Shown here one piece after another: positions 17,121-26,335 of a DNA stretch of 64,000 nucleotides. Numbering within the stretch: the stretch's first letter is position 1; every line of letters begins with the position of its first letter. This DNA comes from Sphingomonas sp. LM7 (GTDB lineage Bacteria > Pseudomonadota > Alphaproteobacteria > Sphingomonadales > Sphingomonadaceae), in the NCBI RefSeq assembly GCF_002002925.1, contig NZ_CP019511.1, positions 3,441,001 through 3,505,000 on the forward strand. Direction: 5' to 3'. The notes beneath the pieces are model-generated. The model was not told the origin of the DNA. It made no database searches and saw only the letters and a list, made by a program, of their open reading frames with translations. A program made the position numbers and the translations under genes.

Positions 17121-17780
17121 TCAGGGTTGCAACAAGTCTGTGCGCGATGGTGGAGACGGCCCCGGCGGCACCGATACGGATATCGGACGCGCGCTCGAAT
17201 AGCGCCGGTGCCAGGCAGGGTCGGCGGCGCGGATGCGAGTCGCCGAAGTCGGATCGGGGCGAAAGCGCAGCAGCACGAGGGCCGGCAATCTCCAACACGT
17301 CCATTTCTTCGCCTGGCCTGCGGGCCGCACAGCGCGCCGCAGCCAACTCATCGCAGGACTTGCGTGAGCCCGGGCATCATAGCCCGGACGGGCAATCACC
17401 GCAATCGGAACCTGCCGGGCGATCGTCCGCCACGCGTGCCACTGGTCGAACTGCGCAAGATTGTCCGCGCCCATCAGCCAAATGAAGCGGTGTTTGGGGT
17501 AGAGACGGGGAAGCCTGGCGAGCGTGTCGGCAGTGTAACGGGTGCGTAGCCGCGCCTCGATGTCGCTAACCCGAATCGGTGCGTGACGGGCCATCTTTCG
17601 GGCGGAAGCGAGCCGGGCGGCGTAAGACGCCATGCCCTTGTCGGGCTTGAGCGGGTTGCCCGGCGAAACCAGCCACCATACTTCGTCGAGTCCCAGCGCG
17701 CGGATCGCATGGAGGGAGAGCTTCCGGTGCCCGCGATGCGCCGGATTAAACGAACCGCCGAGGAGACCGATGCGTTTCAT
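17121..17780 (-). CDS. nadD: nicotinate-nucleotide adenylyltransferase NadD
   Basis: A 219-residue enzyme making nicotinate adenine dinucleotide from ATP and nicotinate mononucleotide, an essential NAD step. The nucleotidyltransferase motif GLLGGSFNPAHRGH lies at residues 5-18; VWWLVSPGNPLK, FIWLMGADNLAQF and the late DPTSATRIRAADPAWHRRY are all family marks. The final 24 residues are Pro/Ser-rich and unlike the usual basic THRL-type tail. Another frame reads a more ordinary tail, so a late frameshift cannot be excluded. The ATG overlaps the stop of the parE-like toxin gene (ATGA), giving translational coupling to a toxin-antitoxin module. Confidence 0.93.
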   Translation of the reverse strand: MKRIGLLGGSFNPAHRGHRKLSLHAIRALGLDEVWWLVSPGNPLKPDKGMASYAARLASARKMARHAPIRVSDIEARLRTRYTADTLARLPRLYPKHRFIWLMGADNLAQFDQWHAWRTIARQVPIAVIARPGYDARAHASPAMSWLRRAVRPAGQAKKWTCWRLPALVLLRFRPDPTSATRIRAADPAWHRRYSSARPISVSVPPGPSPPSRTDLLQP

Positions 17781-18064
17781 CGCCCGCGCGGCCGCCAATT
17801 GCGGGTGGCGTGGATGAGCCTGACGATGTCGACCCCTGTTTTGGTGATCCGATACAGCAGGACATAGTCCGTCTGATGCACGCGCCACTTTCGGACTGCG
17901 CCGTCGAGGACGGGCCCAGCGCCGGGGTTCTCTGTCAGAAAGCGCGCCGCGGCGAGCGCCGCACGCCCAACACGATATGCATAGTCGGGTCTCAGCTGGG
18001 AAAATTCGTTATCCAGCGCCGAAAAGTCGTCCTGCGCTGCTGGCGTCCACCGTGCGCGATTCAT
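17777..18064 (-). CDS. ParE/RelE-type toxin
   Basis: A 95-residue basic protein of the RelE/ParE fold: RWTPAAQDDFSALDNEFSQL at the start, then YRVGRAALAAARFL, and the typical ending VHQTDYVLLYRITKTGVDIVRLIHATRNW. ParE members poison DNA gyrase and RelE members cleave mRNA; the pairing with a ribbon-helix-helix antitoxin and the RLIHATRNW ending favour the ParE side. The ATG overlaps the antitoxin stop and the gene's own stop overlaps nadD, so three proteins are coupled in one reading chain. Confidence 0.9.
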   Translation of the reverse strand: MNRARWTPAAQDDFSALDNEFSQLRPDYAYRVGRAALAAARFLTENPGAGPVLDGAVRKWRVHQTDYVLLYRITKTGVDIVRLIHATRNWRPRGR

Positions 18065-18315
18065 TCCGAAGCGGCTTGCCTGTGCCGCGCTTCGAACCAG
18101 GCTTCCATATCCTCCTGGCTGATCAGCTCACCGCGATCCGCCGCATCCACGCCCTGCTGGACAAAAGCGCGAAACTCCAACTCCTCATCGACATAACGCT
18201 GCACTGCCTTGGCGACGATCCACGCACGCGATCGATCGAGCATCGTCGAAAGCTGGTCCAGTTTCGCCAAGGCGTCAGTATCGAGACGCGCCGTTATGAC
18301 TGCAGATTTGGTCAT
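18061..18315 (-). CDS. ribbon-helix-helix antitoxin (CopG/ParD type)
   Basis: An 84-residue antitoxin. Residues 4-45 form a ribbon-helix-helix DNA-binding domain (SAVITARLDTDALAKLDQLS followed by DRSRAWIVAKAVQRYVDEE). Residues 46-84 form the acidic toxin-neutralising tail with ISQEDMEAWFEARHRQ. The stop overlaps the toxin start (ATGA). Its ATG is the edge of a 26-bp palindrome, the expected autoregulatory operator. The pair lies between proA (31 bp upstream) and nadD, genes often adjacent in related genomes, so it looks like an inserted module. Confidence 0.9.
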   Translation of the reverse strand: MTKSAVITARLDTDALAKLDQLSTMLDRSRAWIVAKAVQRYVDEELEFRAFVQQGVDAADRGELISQEDMEAWFEARHRQAASE

Positions 18316-18340
18316 GCAACGAATGTATACATCCGTTGCA
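18315..18340. promoter_or_regulatory. 26-bp palindromic operator of the toxin-antitoxin module
   Basis: TGCAACG, A, ATGTATACAT, C, CGTTGCA reads as an inverted repeat with a single mismatched pair, centred on GTATAC. It begins at the last base of the antitoxin start codon and ends 6 bp before the proA stop. Ribbon-helix-helix antitoxins bind such sites and repress their own operon, more strongly with bound toxin. Position and symmetry make this the likely site. Confidence 0.8.
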
Positions 18341-18346
18341 AGGCAA

Positions 18347-19606
18347 TCAAGGCCGCGCCTGGCCGGTTCCGCGGACTACCCATTTATACGTCGTCAGCCC
18401 TTCGAGCGCGACAGGGCCGCGGGCGTGGAGGCGGCCGGTGGAGATACCGATCTCGGCGCCGAGGCCGAACTCGCCACCATCGGCGAACTGAGTCGAGGCG
18501 TTCCACATCACGATCGCGCTGTCGACTTCCGCCAGGAAGCGTTCGGCCGTCGCGGCGTCTTCGGTTACGATCGCATCGGTGTGGCGCGATCCGTGTGCGG
18601 CGATGTGCGCCATCGCCTCGTCCACGCCATCGACCAGCTTTACCGAGAGAATCGCGTCGAGATATTCGGTGTCCCAATCCTCGGCGGCGGCTTGCGCGAC
18701 GCGCGAGTCGATCGCGCGGACTTCGGCGTCGCCGCGCAGCTCGCAGCCGGCCTCGGCGAGCGCCGCGAGCACCGGCGCGGGATCGGCGAAACTGCGGTTG
18801 ATCAGTAAGGTTTCGGTGGCGCCGCAGATGCCGGTACGGCGCATCTTGGCGTTCAGTGCCAAATCGCGTGCCATCGCCGGATCGGCGGCGCGATCGATAT
18901 AGGTGTGGTTGAGCCCGTCGAGATGCGCGAGCACGGGTACGCGCGCCTCGGCCTGGACGCGGGCGACGAGGCTCTTGCCGCCCCGCGGAACGATCATGTC
19001 GATCGCGCCCTCGGCGGTGAGCATCGCGCCGACCGCGGCACGATCGGTGACGGGAACGAGCTGGATCGCGTCGGCGGGCATGCCGCCCGCCTCCAGCCCG
19101 TTCGCCAGCGCGGCATGGATCGCGCGGTTGCTGCGTATCGCTTCGGAGCCACCACGCAGGATCGCGGCATTGCCCGACATCGCACAGAGCGCGCCGGCAT
19201 CAGCGGTGACGTTGGGGCGGCTCTCGTAGATGATGCCAATCACGCCGATCGGGATCCGGACGCGGGTGAGCACCAGCCCGTTGGGACGGTCAACGCGCTC
19301 GATCACCTTACCCACCGGATCCTCGAGCCGGGCGACGGCTTCCACGCCGGCGGCAGTGGCTTCCACGCGGCCCGCATCGAGCCGAAGCCGGTCGAGCAGC
19401 GCGCCCGACATCCCCGAAGCTTCTGCGGCGGCCATGTCCTGCGCATTGGCGGCGACAATCGCGTCGCTCGCATCGCGAATCGCCTGCGCGGCGAAGAGCA
19501 GTGCGCGGCTTTTGTCGGCGCTGGTCATCCCGGCGAGGCGGCGAGCGGCGACGCGGGCGCGCGCGGCCATATCTGCGATCAATGCGAAGGTTTCGGCGTC
19601 GGCCAT
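18347..19606 (-). CDS. proA: glutamate-5-semialdehyde dehydrogenase (gamma-glutamyl phosphate reductase)
   Basis: A 419-residue NADPH-dependent enzyme reducing gamma-glutamyl phosphate in proline synthesis. The catalytic Cys is in [14 protein letters not shown] (about residue 260); other family blocks are [44 protein letters not shown] and [20 protein letters not shown]. Length is standard. The ATG at 19606 is the natural start; the longer open frame upstream is noncoding shadow. It is divergent from the DUF3667 gene, with 48 bp between the starts. proB is not adjacent in this window. Confidence 0.97.
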   Translation of the reverse strand: MADAETFALIADMAARARVAARRLAGMTSADKSRALLFAAQAIRDASDAIVAANAQDMAAAEASGMSGALLDRLRLDAGRVEATAAGVEAVARLEDPVGKVIERVDRPNGLVLTRVRIPIGVIGIIYESRPNVTADAGALCAMSGNAAILRGGSEAIRSNRAIHAALANGLEAGGMPADAIQLVPVTDRAAVGAMLTAEGAIDMIVPRGGKSLVARVQAEARVPVLAHLDGLNHTYIDRAADPAMARDLALNAKMRRTGICGATETLLINRSFADPAPVLAALAEAGCELRGDAEVRAIDSRVAQAAAEDWDTEYLDAILSVKLVDGVDEAMAHIAAHGSRHTDAIVTEDAATAERFLAEVDSAIVMWNASTQFADGGEFGLGAEIGISTGRLHARGPVALEGLTTYKWVVRGTGQARP

Positions 19607-19654
19607 GCTGCACCCGCTAGCACGCCGCGCAGCAAGCTGATAGATCGTCGGCGC

Positions 19655-20713
19655 ATGGGGGAATTCGAAGCAGCCGGCGAGCTCGTCACCGGGGGATTGC
19701 TTGGCCGCGCGGTCGAGCCGCGGGCGGGCGAGGGCCACGGCCACGAGGCGATGTGCCTCAATTGCGGGACAGCGCTGATCGGCTCGCATTGCCATCAATG
19801 CGGGCAGGCAGGGCACGTCCACCGCTCGCTCCATGCGATCGGGCACGAGATCGTCCACGGCGTGTTCCATTTCGAAGGCAAGTTCTGGCGCACCTTGCCG
19901 CTGCTCGCCTGGCGGCCGGGGGACCTCACGCGGCGCTACATCGCGGGCGAGCGCGCGCGCTTCGTTTCGCCGATGGCGATCTTCCTGTTCTCGATCTTCG
20001 CAATGTTCGCGGTCTTTTCCTGGGCAGGGCTGTCGCCGCCCACCGACCTGCGCTCGGGCGGGCCCCAGGCGCAGATCGAGGCGGCGCGCAAGGAACTGAT
20101 CGAGCGCCGCGACGACACGCTCCAAAAGCTTCGCAAGCATCCGGCCGGCGACGCCGACCATGCCCGATTGCAGTCGCGGCTGTCGGAGATCGAGGGGACG
20201 CTCAAACAGATCCCGACCTTCGAGCACGACACCAAGGCGGCGGAGGACGAAGGCTTCCGCGCCGCCACACGGATCAGCGGCTGGCCGCTGCTCGATCACG
20301 GCATCGAGAAGTGGAAGAAGAATCCGTCGCTGATGCTCTACAAGCTCCAGTCGAGCGTCTACAAATTCTCGTGGCTGCTGATCCCGCTGTCGTTGCCCTT
20401 CGTATGGCTGCTGTTCTTCTGGAAGCGCGAATACAAGCTCTACGACCACGCGATTTTCATCACCTATTCGATCGCGTTCATGTCGCTGTTGTTCATCGCG
20501 ATCACGGTGGCGGCGGCGCTGGGCGTCTCGGCAGGCTGGCTGACCGCGGCGGCGCTGCTGATCCCGTTCGTCCATATCACCCGCCAGCTCAAGCAGGCCT
20601 ATCGGCTGCGCTGGTGGTCGGCGGTGCTGCGCGCGTTCGTGCTGACCCACTTCATCTCGGTCGTGGTGACGATGTTCCTGCTCATCCTGCTGGCGATGGG
20701 GATGACCGGCTGA
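19655..20713 (+). CDS. DUF3667 zinc-ribbon membrane protein
   Basis: A 352-residue membrane protein. A short N-terminal segment ([20 protein letters not shown]) leads to a zinc ribbon CLNCG...CHQCG (about residues 34-50) and the DUF3667 core [56 protein letters not shown] cytoplasmic/periplasmic helical region with charged repeats (about 125-195) separates the first membrane helix from three more near the C-terminus. The function of the family is unknown. ATG 19751, just before the zinc ribbon, is a weaker alternative start. A dispersed repeat follows. Confidence 0.88.
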   Translation: MGEFEAAGELVTGGLLGRAVEPRAGEGHGHEAMCLNCGTALIGSHCHQCGQAGHVHRSLHAIGHEIVHGVFHFEGKFWRTLPLLAWRPGDLTRRYIAGERARFVSPMAIFLFSIFAMFAVFSWAGLSPPTDLRSGGPQAQIEAARKELIERRDDTLQKLRKHPAGDADHARLQSRLSEIEGTLKQIPTFEHDTKAAEDEGFRAATRISGWPLLDHGIEKWKKNPSLMLYKLQSSVYKFSWLLIPLSLPFVWLLFFWKREYKLYDHAIFITYSIAFMSLLFIAITVAAALGVSAGWLTAAALLIPFVHITRQLKQAYRLRWWSAVLRAFVLTHFISVVVTMFLLILLAMGMTG

Positions 20714-20747
20714 AATCCGGCGTGTCGGGAAGCTCCGGCGGACAGCC

Positions 20748-20863
20748 GAAGTTGACGAAATTGACTTATCCGTCGCGCGCGAGGGCGATAGTCAGTTTCG
20801 CGAGCAAAGCTGGGGTTCGATCGCTGCGTCATTCCCGAACACAAGCAGACCAAATCCTACATT
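20748..20863. repeat. dispersed repeat, family B copy 1
   Basis: This 116-bp segment starts AAGTTGACGAAATTGAC and ends CAGACCAAATCCTACATTG. The same end blocks, AGTTGACGAAGTTGAC and CAGACGAAATCCTACATTG, enclose a longer segment at 47121-47384, and the interior GGTTCGATCGCTGCGTCATTC block has a related GGCTCGATTTCATCGCTCAG counterpart there. The right end stops 2 bp before the stop codon of the minus-strand gene at 20865. No coding capacity is seen. Confidence 0.65.
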
Positions 20864-20864
20864 G

Positions 20865-21236
20865 CTACCGGCAAGGATAGGTGCGCTTCATATAGGCGTA
20901 GACCGCCGCCTTCATGCTCATGCCGCGCTTGGCCGGCGGGATCTTCTCGAGCTCGGCGAGCATCTGGCGCGGGCTGAGCCTGGGCTTGCCGGTTTCGGGC
21001 GGGCAGCTGTGGGGGGGCTTGCCTGCGGCGCGCGCCGCGCGCAGATCGGCGGTATAGGCCGCGCGGATCGCGGCGACTTCGCGCTTGAGCAGCTCGGCAT
21101 CGGGCGACAGCACCGCCAGCGCGCCCTGCGCCTGCAGCGCCTTGGCCTTGGCGAGGAACTGCGCGACGCTCATCGCCTGCGCCGCGCTCGGCGCAACGAG
21201 CGCCAGGGCCGTCAGCACAGTCATTAGTCGCCGCAT
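20865..21236 (-). CDS. small secreted protein of unknown function
   Basis: A 123-residue protein with a signal peptide (MRRLMTVLTALALVAPSAAQA, cleavage near 21). The mature part is helical: FLAKAKALQAQGALAVLSPD, LLKREVAAIRAAYTADLRAA. It carries one central Cys (PPHSCPPETGK) and one at the C-terminus (MKRTYPCR), which may pair. SPRQMLAELEKIPPAKRGMS resembles an activity-neutral helical segment, and no enzyme motif is visible. I do not recognise the family. It lies beyond the ftsH terminator, so it probably has its own promoter within the 30 bp before the ATG or is read through from ftsH. Confidence 0.75.
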   Translation of the reverse strand: MRRLMTVLTALALVAPSAAQAMSVAQFLAKAKALQAQGALAVLSPDAELLKREVAAIRAAYTADLRAARAAGKPPHSCPPETGKPRLSPRQMLAELEKIPPAKRGMSMKAAVYAYMKRTYPCR

Positions 21237-21239
21237 ACG

Positions 21240-21270
21240 AAAAACCCTCCCGCGATTGCTCGGGGGAGGG
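21240..21270 (-). terminator. rho-independent terminator of the ftsH transcript
   Basis: Read on the minus strand, CCCTCCC (21270-21264) and GGGAGGG (21251-21245) form a GC-rich stem, followed directly by five T residues (21244-21240). It lies 31 bp after the ftsH stop and just before the start of the next minus-strand gene. Confidence 0.85.
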
Positions 21271-21301
21271 CTAGACGCGACGCGTTTAACGTCAACTGAA
21301 C

Positions 21302-23278
<1,977 letters not shown>

Positions 23279-23357
23279 CGAGCTCGATACCTTTCGCCCA
23301 TCCTAGATAGGCATGCCCAGGTTAATGGCAATGGAACAACAAGGCTCTTTGGGTCGA

Positions 23358-24359
23358 TCAGTGTGATCGGCGCGCCGGAGCCTGGCTGAAACGCCATTCA
23401 GCATGTTTCGCGGAGGCTTTCACCCCCGCAATCGTACCGGTGCCGCCCGAAAGCAGCGTGGCGAGGAGATGGTCGAGGCTTTCGCCGCGTAGGGGAGGGG
23501 GCTCGGAGGCGAAGAAGCACCGTTGCTTGACCGACCGCTCCACCAGTCGTCGTAGCAGTTCATAGGGCAGGCCCGCCGGATCTAGATGCACGACCTCCGC
23601 CGTGATTCGGCTGCGCGCCTGCCACTCGCGCTCCGCCGCCCAGACCAGCGCGTCCTCGGCATGGCGCAGATTTGCCGCGGCGAACGCCAGCCGATCGGCG
23701 GGCAGCTCGGGCGATTCGGCGAGCAGCCTGCGGATGCGGGCGCGATCGAAGCGTGGGTCGCGATTCGAAGGGTCCTGCACCGGGACGACGCCGGCGGCGG
23801 TAACGATCGCTTCGAGTTCGGCGCGCGACCAGCCCAGCAGCGGACGGATCAGCGTCGCGCTTCCCAAGGGCCGCGCCGCCCGCATTGCCGCCAGCCCGCC
23901 CACGCCGGCACCGCGGCGCGCGCGCATGAGGAAGGTCTCGGCGACGTCGTCGCGCTGGTGCGCGGTCGCTACCCATGCATCGCCCGCCCATTCGGCCAGC
24001 AGGGCATAGCGCAGGGTGCGCGCACCTTCCTGGAGATTGCCCGCGGGGATCGCGCCAGTGAGGATAGCGTGCGGAACCCCGAGTTCGGCGCAGATTTGGC
24101 CGACTCGCCGTGCTTCGCCTGCCGCTTCGGGGCGCAATCCGTGATCGACCGTGGCGGCGATCACCAGCCCGGGAAAGGTTGCGGCGGCGAGCAACAGCAG
24201 GGCGAGGCTGTCCGCCCCGCCGGATACCGCCACTCCAAACTTATGTCCGGCATCGGGCGCGCGTCCGGCGACCGCCTCGAAATCGCGCCGGAAGCGCGCG
24301 ATCTGCTCCGCCGGCGGCGTCAGCTCATTTGCACTTTTGCGCGACACGTCCCTCGGCAA
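23358..24359 (-). CDS. tilS: tRNA(Ile)-lysidine synthase
   Basis: A 333-residue enzyme attaching lysine to C34 of the CAU-anticodon tRNA(Ile), so that it reads AUA. The ATP-pyrophosphatase loop SGGADS is at 46-51; VDHGLRPEAAGEARRV and TAHQRDDVAETFLMRARRG follow. The protein is short, lacking most of the C-terminal domains of the E. coli enzyme, as usual in alphaproteobacteria. The first possible codon is TTG at 24359, 35 bp inside cpoB; a GTG at 24347 (SRKSANE) is the other choice. The tilS-ftsH order is widespread. Confidence 0.94.
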   Translation of the reverse strand: MPRDVSRKSANELTPPAEQIARFRRDFEAVAGRAPDAGHKFGVAVSGGADSLALLLLAAATFPGLVIAATVDHGLRPEAAGEARRVGQICAELGVPHAILTGAIPAGNLQEGARTLRYALLAEWAGDAWVATAHQRDDVAETFLMRARRGAGVGGLAAMRAARPLGSATLIRPLLGWSRAELEAIVTAAGVVPVQDPSNRDPRFDRARIRRLLAESPELPADRLAFAAANLRHAEDALVWAAEREWQARSRITAEVVHLDPAGLPYELLRRLVERSVKQRCFFASEPPPLRGESLDHLLATLLSGGTGTIAGVKASAKHAEWRFSQAPARRSH

Positions 24360-25260
24360 CGCCGGCCTTCATCTCCGCCGAAAGCCGCGCGCCATAGAGC
24401 TGGTCGAGCTCGGTATAGACCTTGCAGACTTCGCCCGCGGGCTTCTTCAGCTTGGTGAGCGCCTGGGCGAGGTAATAGAGGCTGTCCGGCGCGCGCTCGC
24501 CGTTCGGGTTCTTCTTGTAATTCTCGTAGAAGGCGACCGCGGCGAGGCTCGGCGCCCCTGCGTCGAGATAGGCGCGACCGAGCAGATTTTGCGAGAAGCT
24601 GGCGCGGCGATGCGTCGGATATTTGGTGACGACGCCTTCCAGCTCGCGGCGCGCTTCGGGATAGAGCTTGGCCTGCCACAGGCGGTAGCCATAGGTGTAG
24701 CCGTCCTCGGCCGGGTCACCGCTGCTCGGCTTGGCAACGGCGGCCACCTGTTGTGCGCGCGTGCCGGTCGGCTTGGGGGCGACCACTTCCTCGACGGGCG
24801 GGCGAGTCGGCCGGGTCGGGCGTGTCTCGCCGAGATCGACGGGGGCTATCACCGGAGTGCTGCCGCCGACGCTCGATGCGCCTTCCTCGAGTGCCTTGAG
24901 GCGCGCGTCAGTCGAGCGCTTATAGGCGTTGAACGCGTCTTCGAGCTGGCGGAGGCGATACTGATCCTGCTCGACCTGACCGGTCATCGACGTGACCTGG
25001 TTTTCCAGCGCGGCGACGCGCTGCGTGACATCGGCGATCGCGCTGCCGGAAGGCGTGCCGGGAATGTTGGTGTTGGTCTCGGGCACGATCTGCGGCTCGA
25101 TCGTCTGGCCGGCGCCGCCGGGGAAGACCTTGCGCTGCACGGCGCGCATTTCGCGCTCGAGCCGGTCGACGCGGCCCTCGACCGCGCTGGACTGGGCATG
25201 GGCGACGCCGGTTCCGGCGATAAGGGCGGACAGAGCCGCGGCGGCCATCAGAGTACGCAT
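24325..25260 (-). CDS. cpoB: cell division coordinator CpoB (YbgF, Tol-Pal system)
   Basis: A 311-residue periplasmic protein with a signal peptide (ending GVAHAQ, residue 23). Residues 25-110 form a coiled coil (EGRVDRLEREMRAVQRKV, TQRVAALENQVTSM), a Pro-rich linker follows, and the C-terminal half holds TPR units (AEDGYTYGYRLWQAKLYPEA, FSQNLLGRAYLDAG, DSLYYLAQALTKL). CpoB tunes the Tol-Pal machine and PBP1B during division. Unlike the enteric order, tolB and pal are not adjacent here. The 3' end overlaps tilS. Confidence 0.92.
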   Translation of the reverse strand: MRTLMAAAALSALIAGTGVAHAQSSAVEGRVDRLEREMRAVQRKVFPGGAGQTIEPQIVPETNTNIPGTPSGSAIADVTQRVAALENQVTSMTGQVEQDQYRLRQLEDAFNAYKRSTDARLKALEEGASSVGGSTPVIAPVDLGETRPTRPTRPPVEEVVAPKPTGTRAQQVAAVAKPSSGDPAEDGYTYGYRLWQAKLYPEARRELEGVVTKYPTHRRASFSQNLLGRAYLDAGAPSLAAVAFYENYKKNPNGERAPDSLYYLAQALTKLKKPAGEVCKVYTELDQLYGARLSAEMKAGVAEGRVAQKCK

Positions 25261-25340
25261 TCGTCACACCCCCCGGTGCAGGATTTCGGGAAAAGGAACA
25301 TCGCGCCGGTATAGCGGACGCCGCACGGCTGTCGCCAGCC

Positions 25341-26225
25341 TTAAGGTATCGCGGTGGTGTTGCCAGCCGGGGCGTCGCCGGGTGCGGCAGGCGGCGGTGA
25401 CGACGCGGCGGGTTGCGGGCTCGGCCGGCCGGCGGGCGGCGATGCCGCGCCGGGCTGGCCGCGCGCCTGCAGCGCCGCGGCGCTCACTTCGGCTTCGACG
25501 GTTTCCACGCCGGTGCCGAGCGGCGCGACGGTCGAGCCGTTGAGCAGCACCTGCAGGCGATCGGGACGCCCGGTGCGGACGCGCGGGCGATCGGCGTCGG
25601 CGGGAACGTCATAGCGCTCGCCGGCGGCCATTTCCTTCTCGAACAGCCGCTTGCCGCTGGCATCGGTGACGCGCAGCCAGACCGTATCGACTGCGACCAG
25701 CGTGACCTGCCCGCCCGCGACCGGCGCGGCGGTCGGCACTGCGATCGTGTTGGACTCGGCGGCCGCCGCATTCTCGGTCGCGACTGCGCTCTCGGAAGGC
25801 GCGCCGCCGCGGAACCAGTCGGTGCCGTACCACAGCCCGACGCCGATCAGCACGAGCAGCGCGACGACCGCGCCCGTCCAGGCGATGCCGCTGGACGGTA
25901 CGCGCGAACGTTCGTCGAAATCATAGGCGGGCGGCGGCGCCGGGCGCTCGGGCCGGTCGCCGATCTCGAGGCGCAGCTCGCGGCCGATCGCGACTTCGTC
26001 GACGCCGACGGCGCGCGCATAGGATTTGGCGAACCCCATCGAATAGGTGATCGAGGGCAGGCCGGCGAAGTTGGACTGTTCGATCGCTTCGAGATGACGC
26101 TGCGGGATGCGGGTACGGCTGGCGATCTCGCTCAGTTCGAGCTTCTGCGCCTCGCGCGCCGCACGCAGCTTCTCGCCCACGGTAGCGGGAAACAGCGTCG
26201 GGTTGTCGGCGTTTTCGCCTTCCAT
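25341..26225 (-). CDS. RodZ-like helix-turn-helix membrane protein (DUF4115)
   Basis: A 294-residue protein of RodZ layout: a cytoplasmic helix-turn-helix (about 15-80; VGEKLRAAREAQKLELSEIA then RTRIPQRHLEAIEQ and ITYSMGFAKSYARAVGVD), a linker, one membrane helix (about 113-133, WTGAVVALLVLIGVGLWYGT) and a periplasmic DUF4115 domain (about 165-245). RodZ links the MreB cytoskeleton to the wall-synthesis machinery. A Pro/Ala-rich tail ends the protein. It lies 80 bp before cpoB, on the same strand, so two envelope-division factors are neighbours. Confidence 0.9.
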   Translation of the reverse strand: MEGENADNPTLFPATVGEKLRAAREAQKLELSEIASRTRIPQRHLEAIEQSNFAGLPSITYSMGFAKSYARAVGVDEVAIGRELRLEIGDRPERPAPPPAYDFDERSRVPSSGIAWTGAVVALLVLIGVGLWYGTDWFRGGAPSESAVATENAAAAESNTIAVPTAAPVAGGQVTLVAVDTVWLRVTDASGKRLFEKEMAAGERYDVPADADRPRVRTGRPDRLQVLLNGSTVAPLGTGVETVEAEVSAAALQARGQPGAASPPAGRPSPQPAASSPPPAAPGDAPAGNTTAIP

Positions 26226-26263
26226 TCAAGACCTCCGGCGGAAGGGTTGCGGCCCTGATTGCT

Positions 26264-26280
26264 CCCGCCTTTCGGGCGGG
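26264..26280. terminator. short GC hairpin between ptsP and the rodZ-like gene
   Basis: CCCGCC (26264-26269) and GGCGGG (26275-26280) form a stem around the loop TTTCG. It stands between the ptsP stop and the rodZ-like start on the minus strand. No T tract follows, so it may only slow or partly end ptsP transcription. Confidence 0.4.
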
Positions 26281-26335
26281 TGTCCCTCAGGGCGCCGCCC
26301 CTGTCAACGCCGCCGCCGGCAAATCCGCCGAAAGA

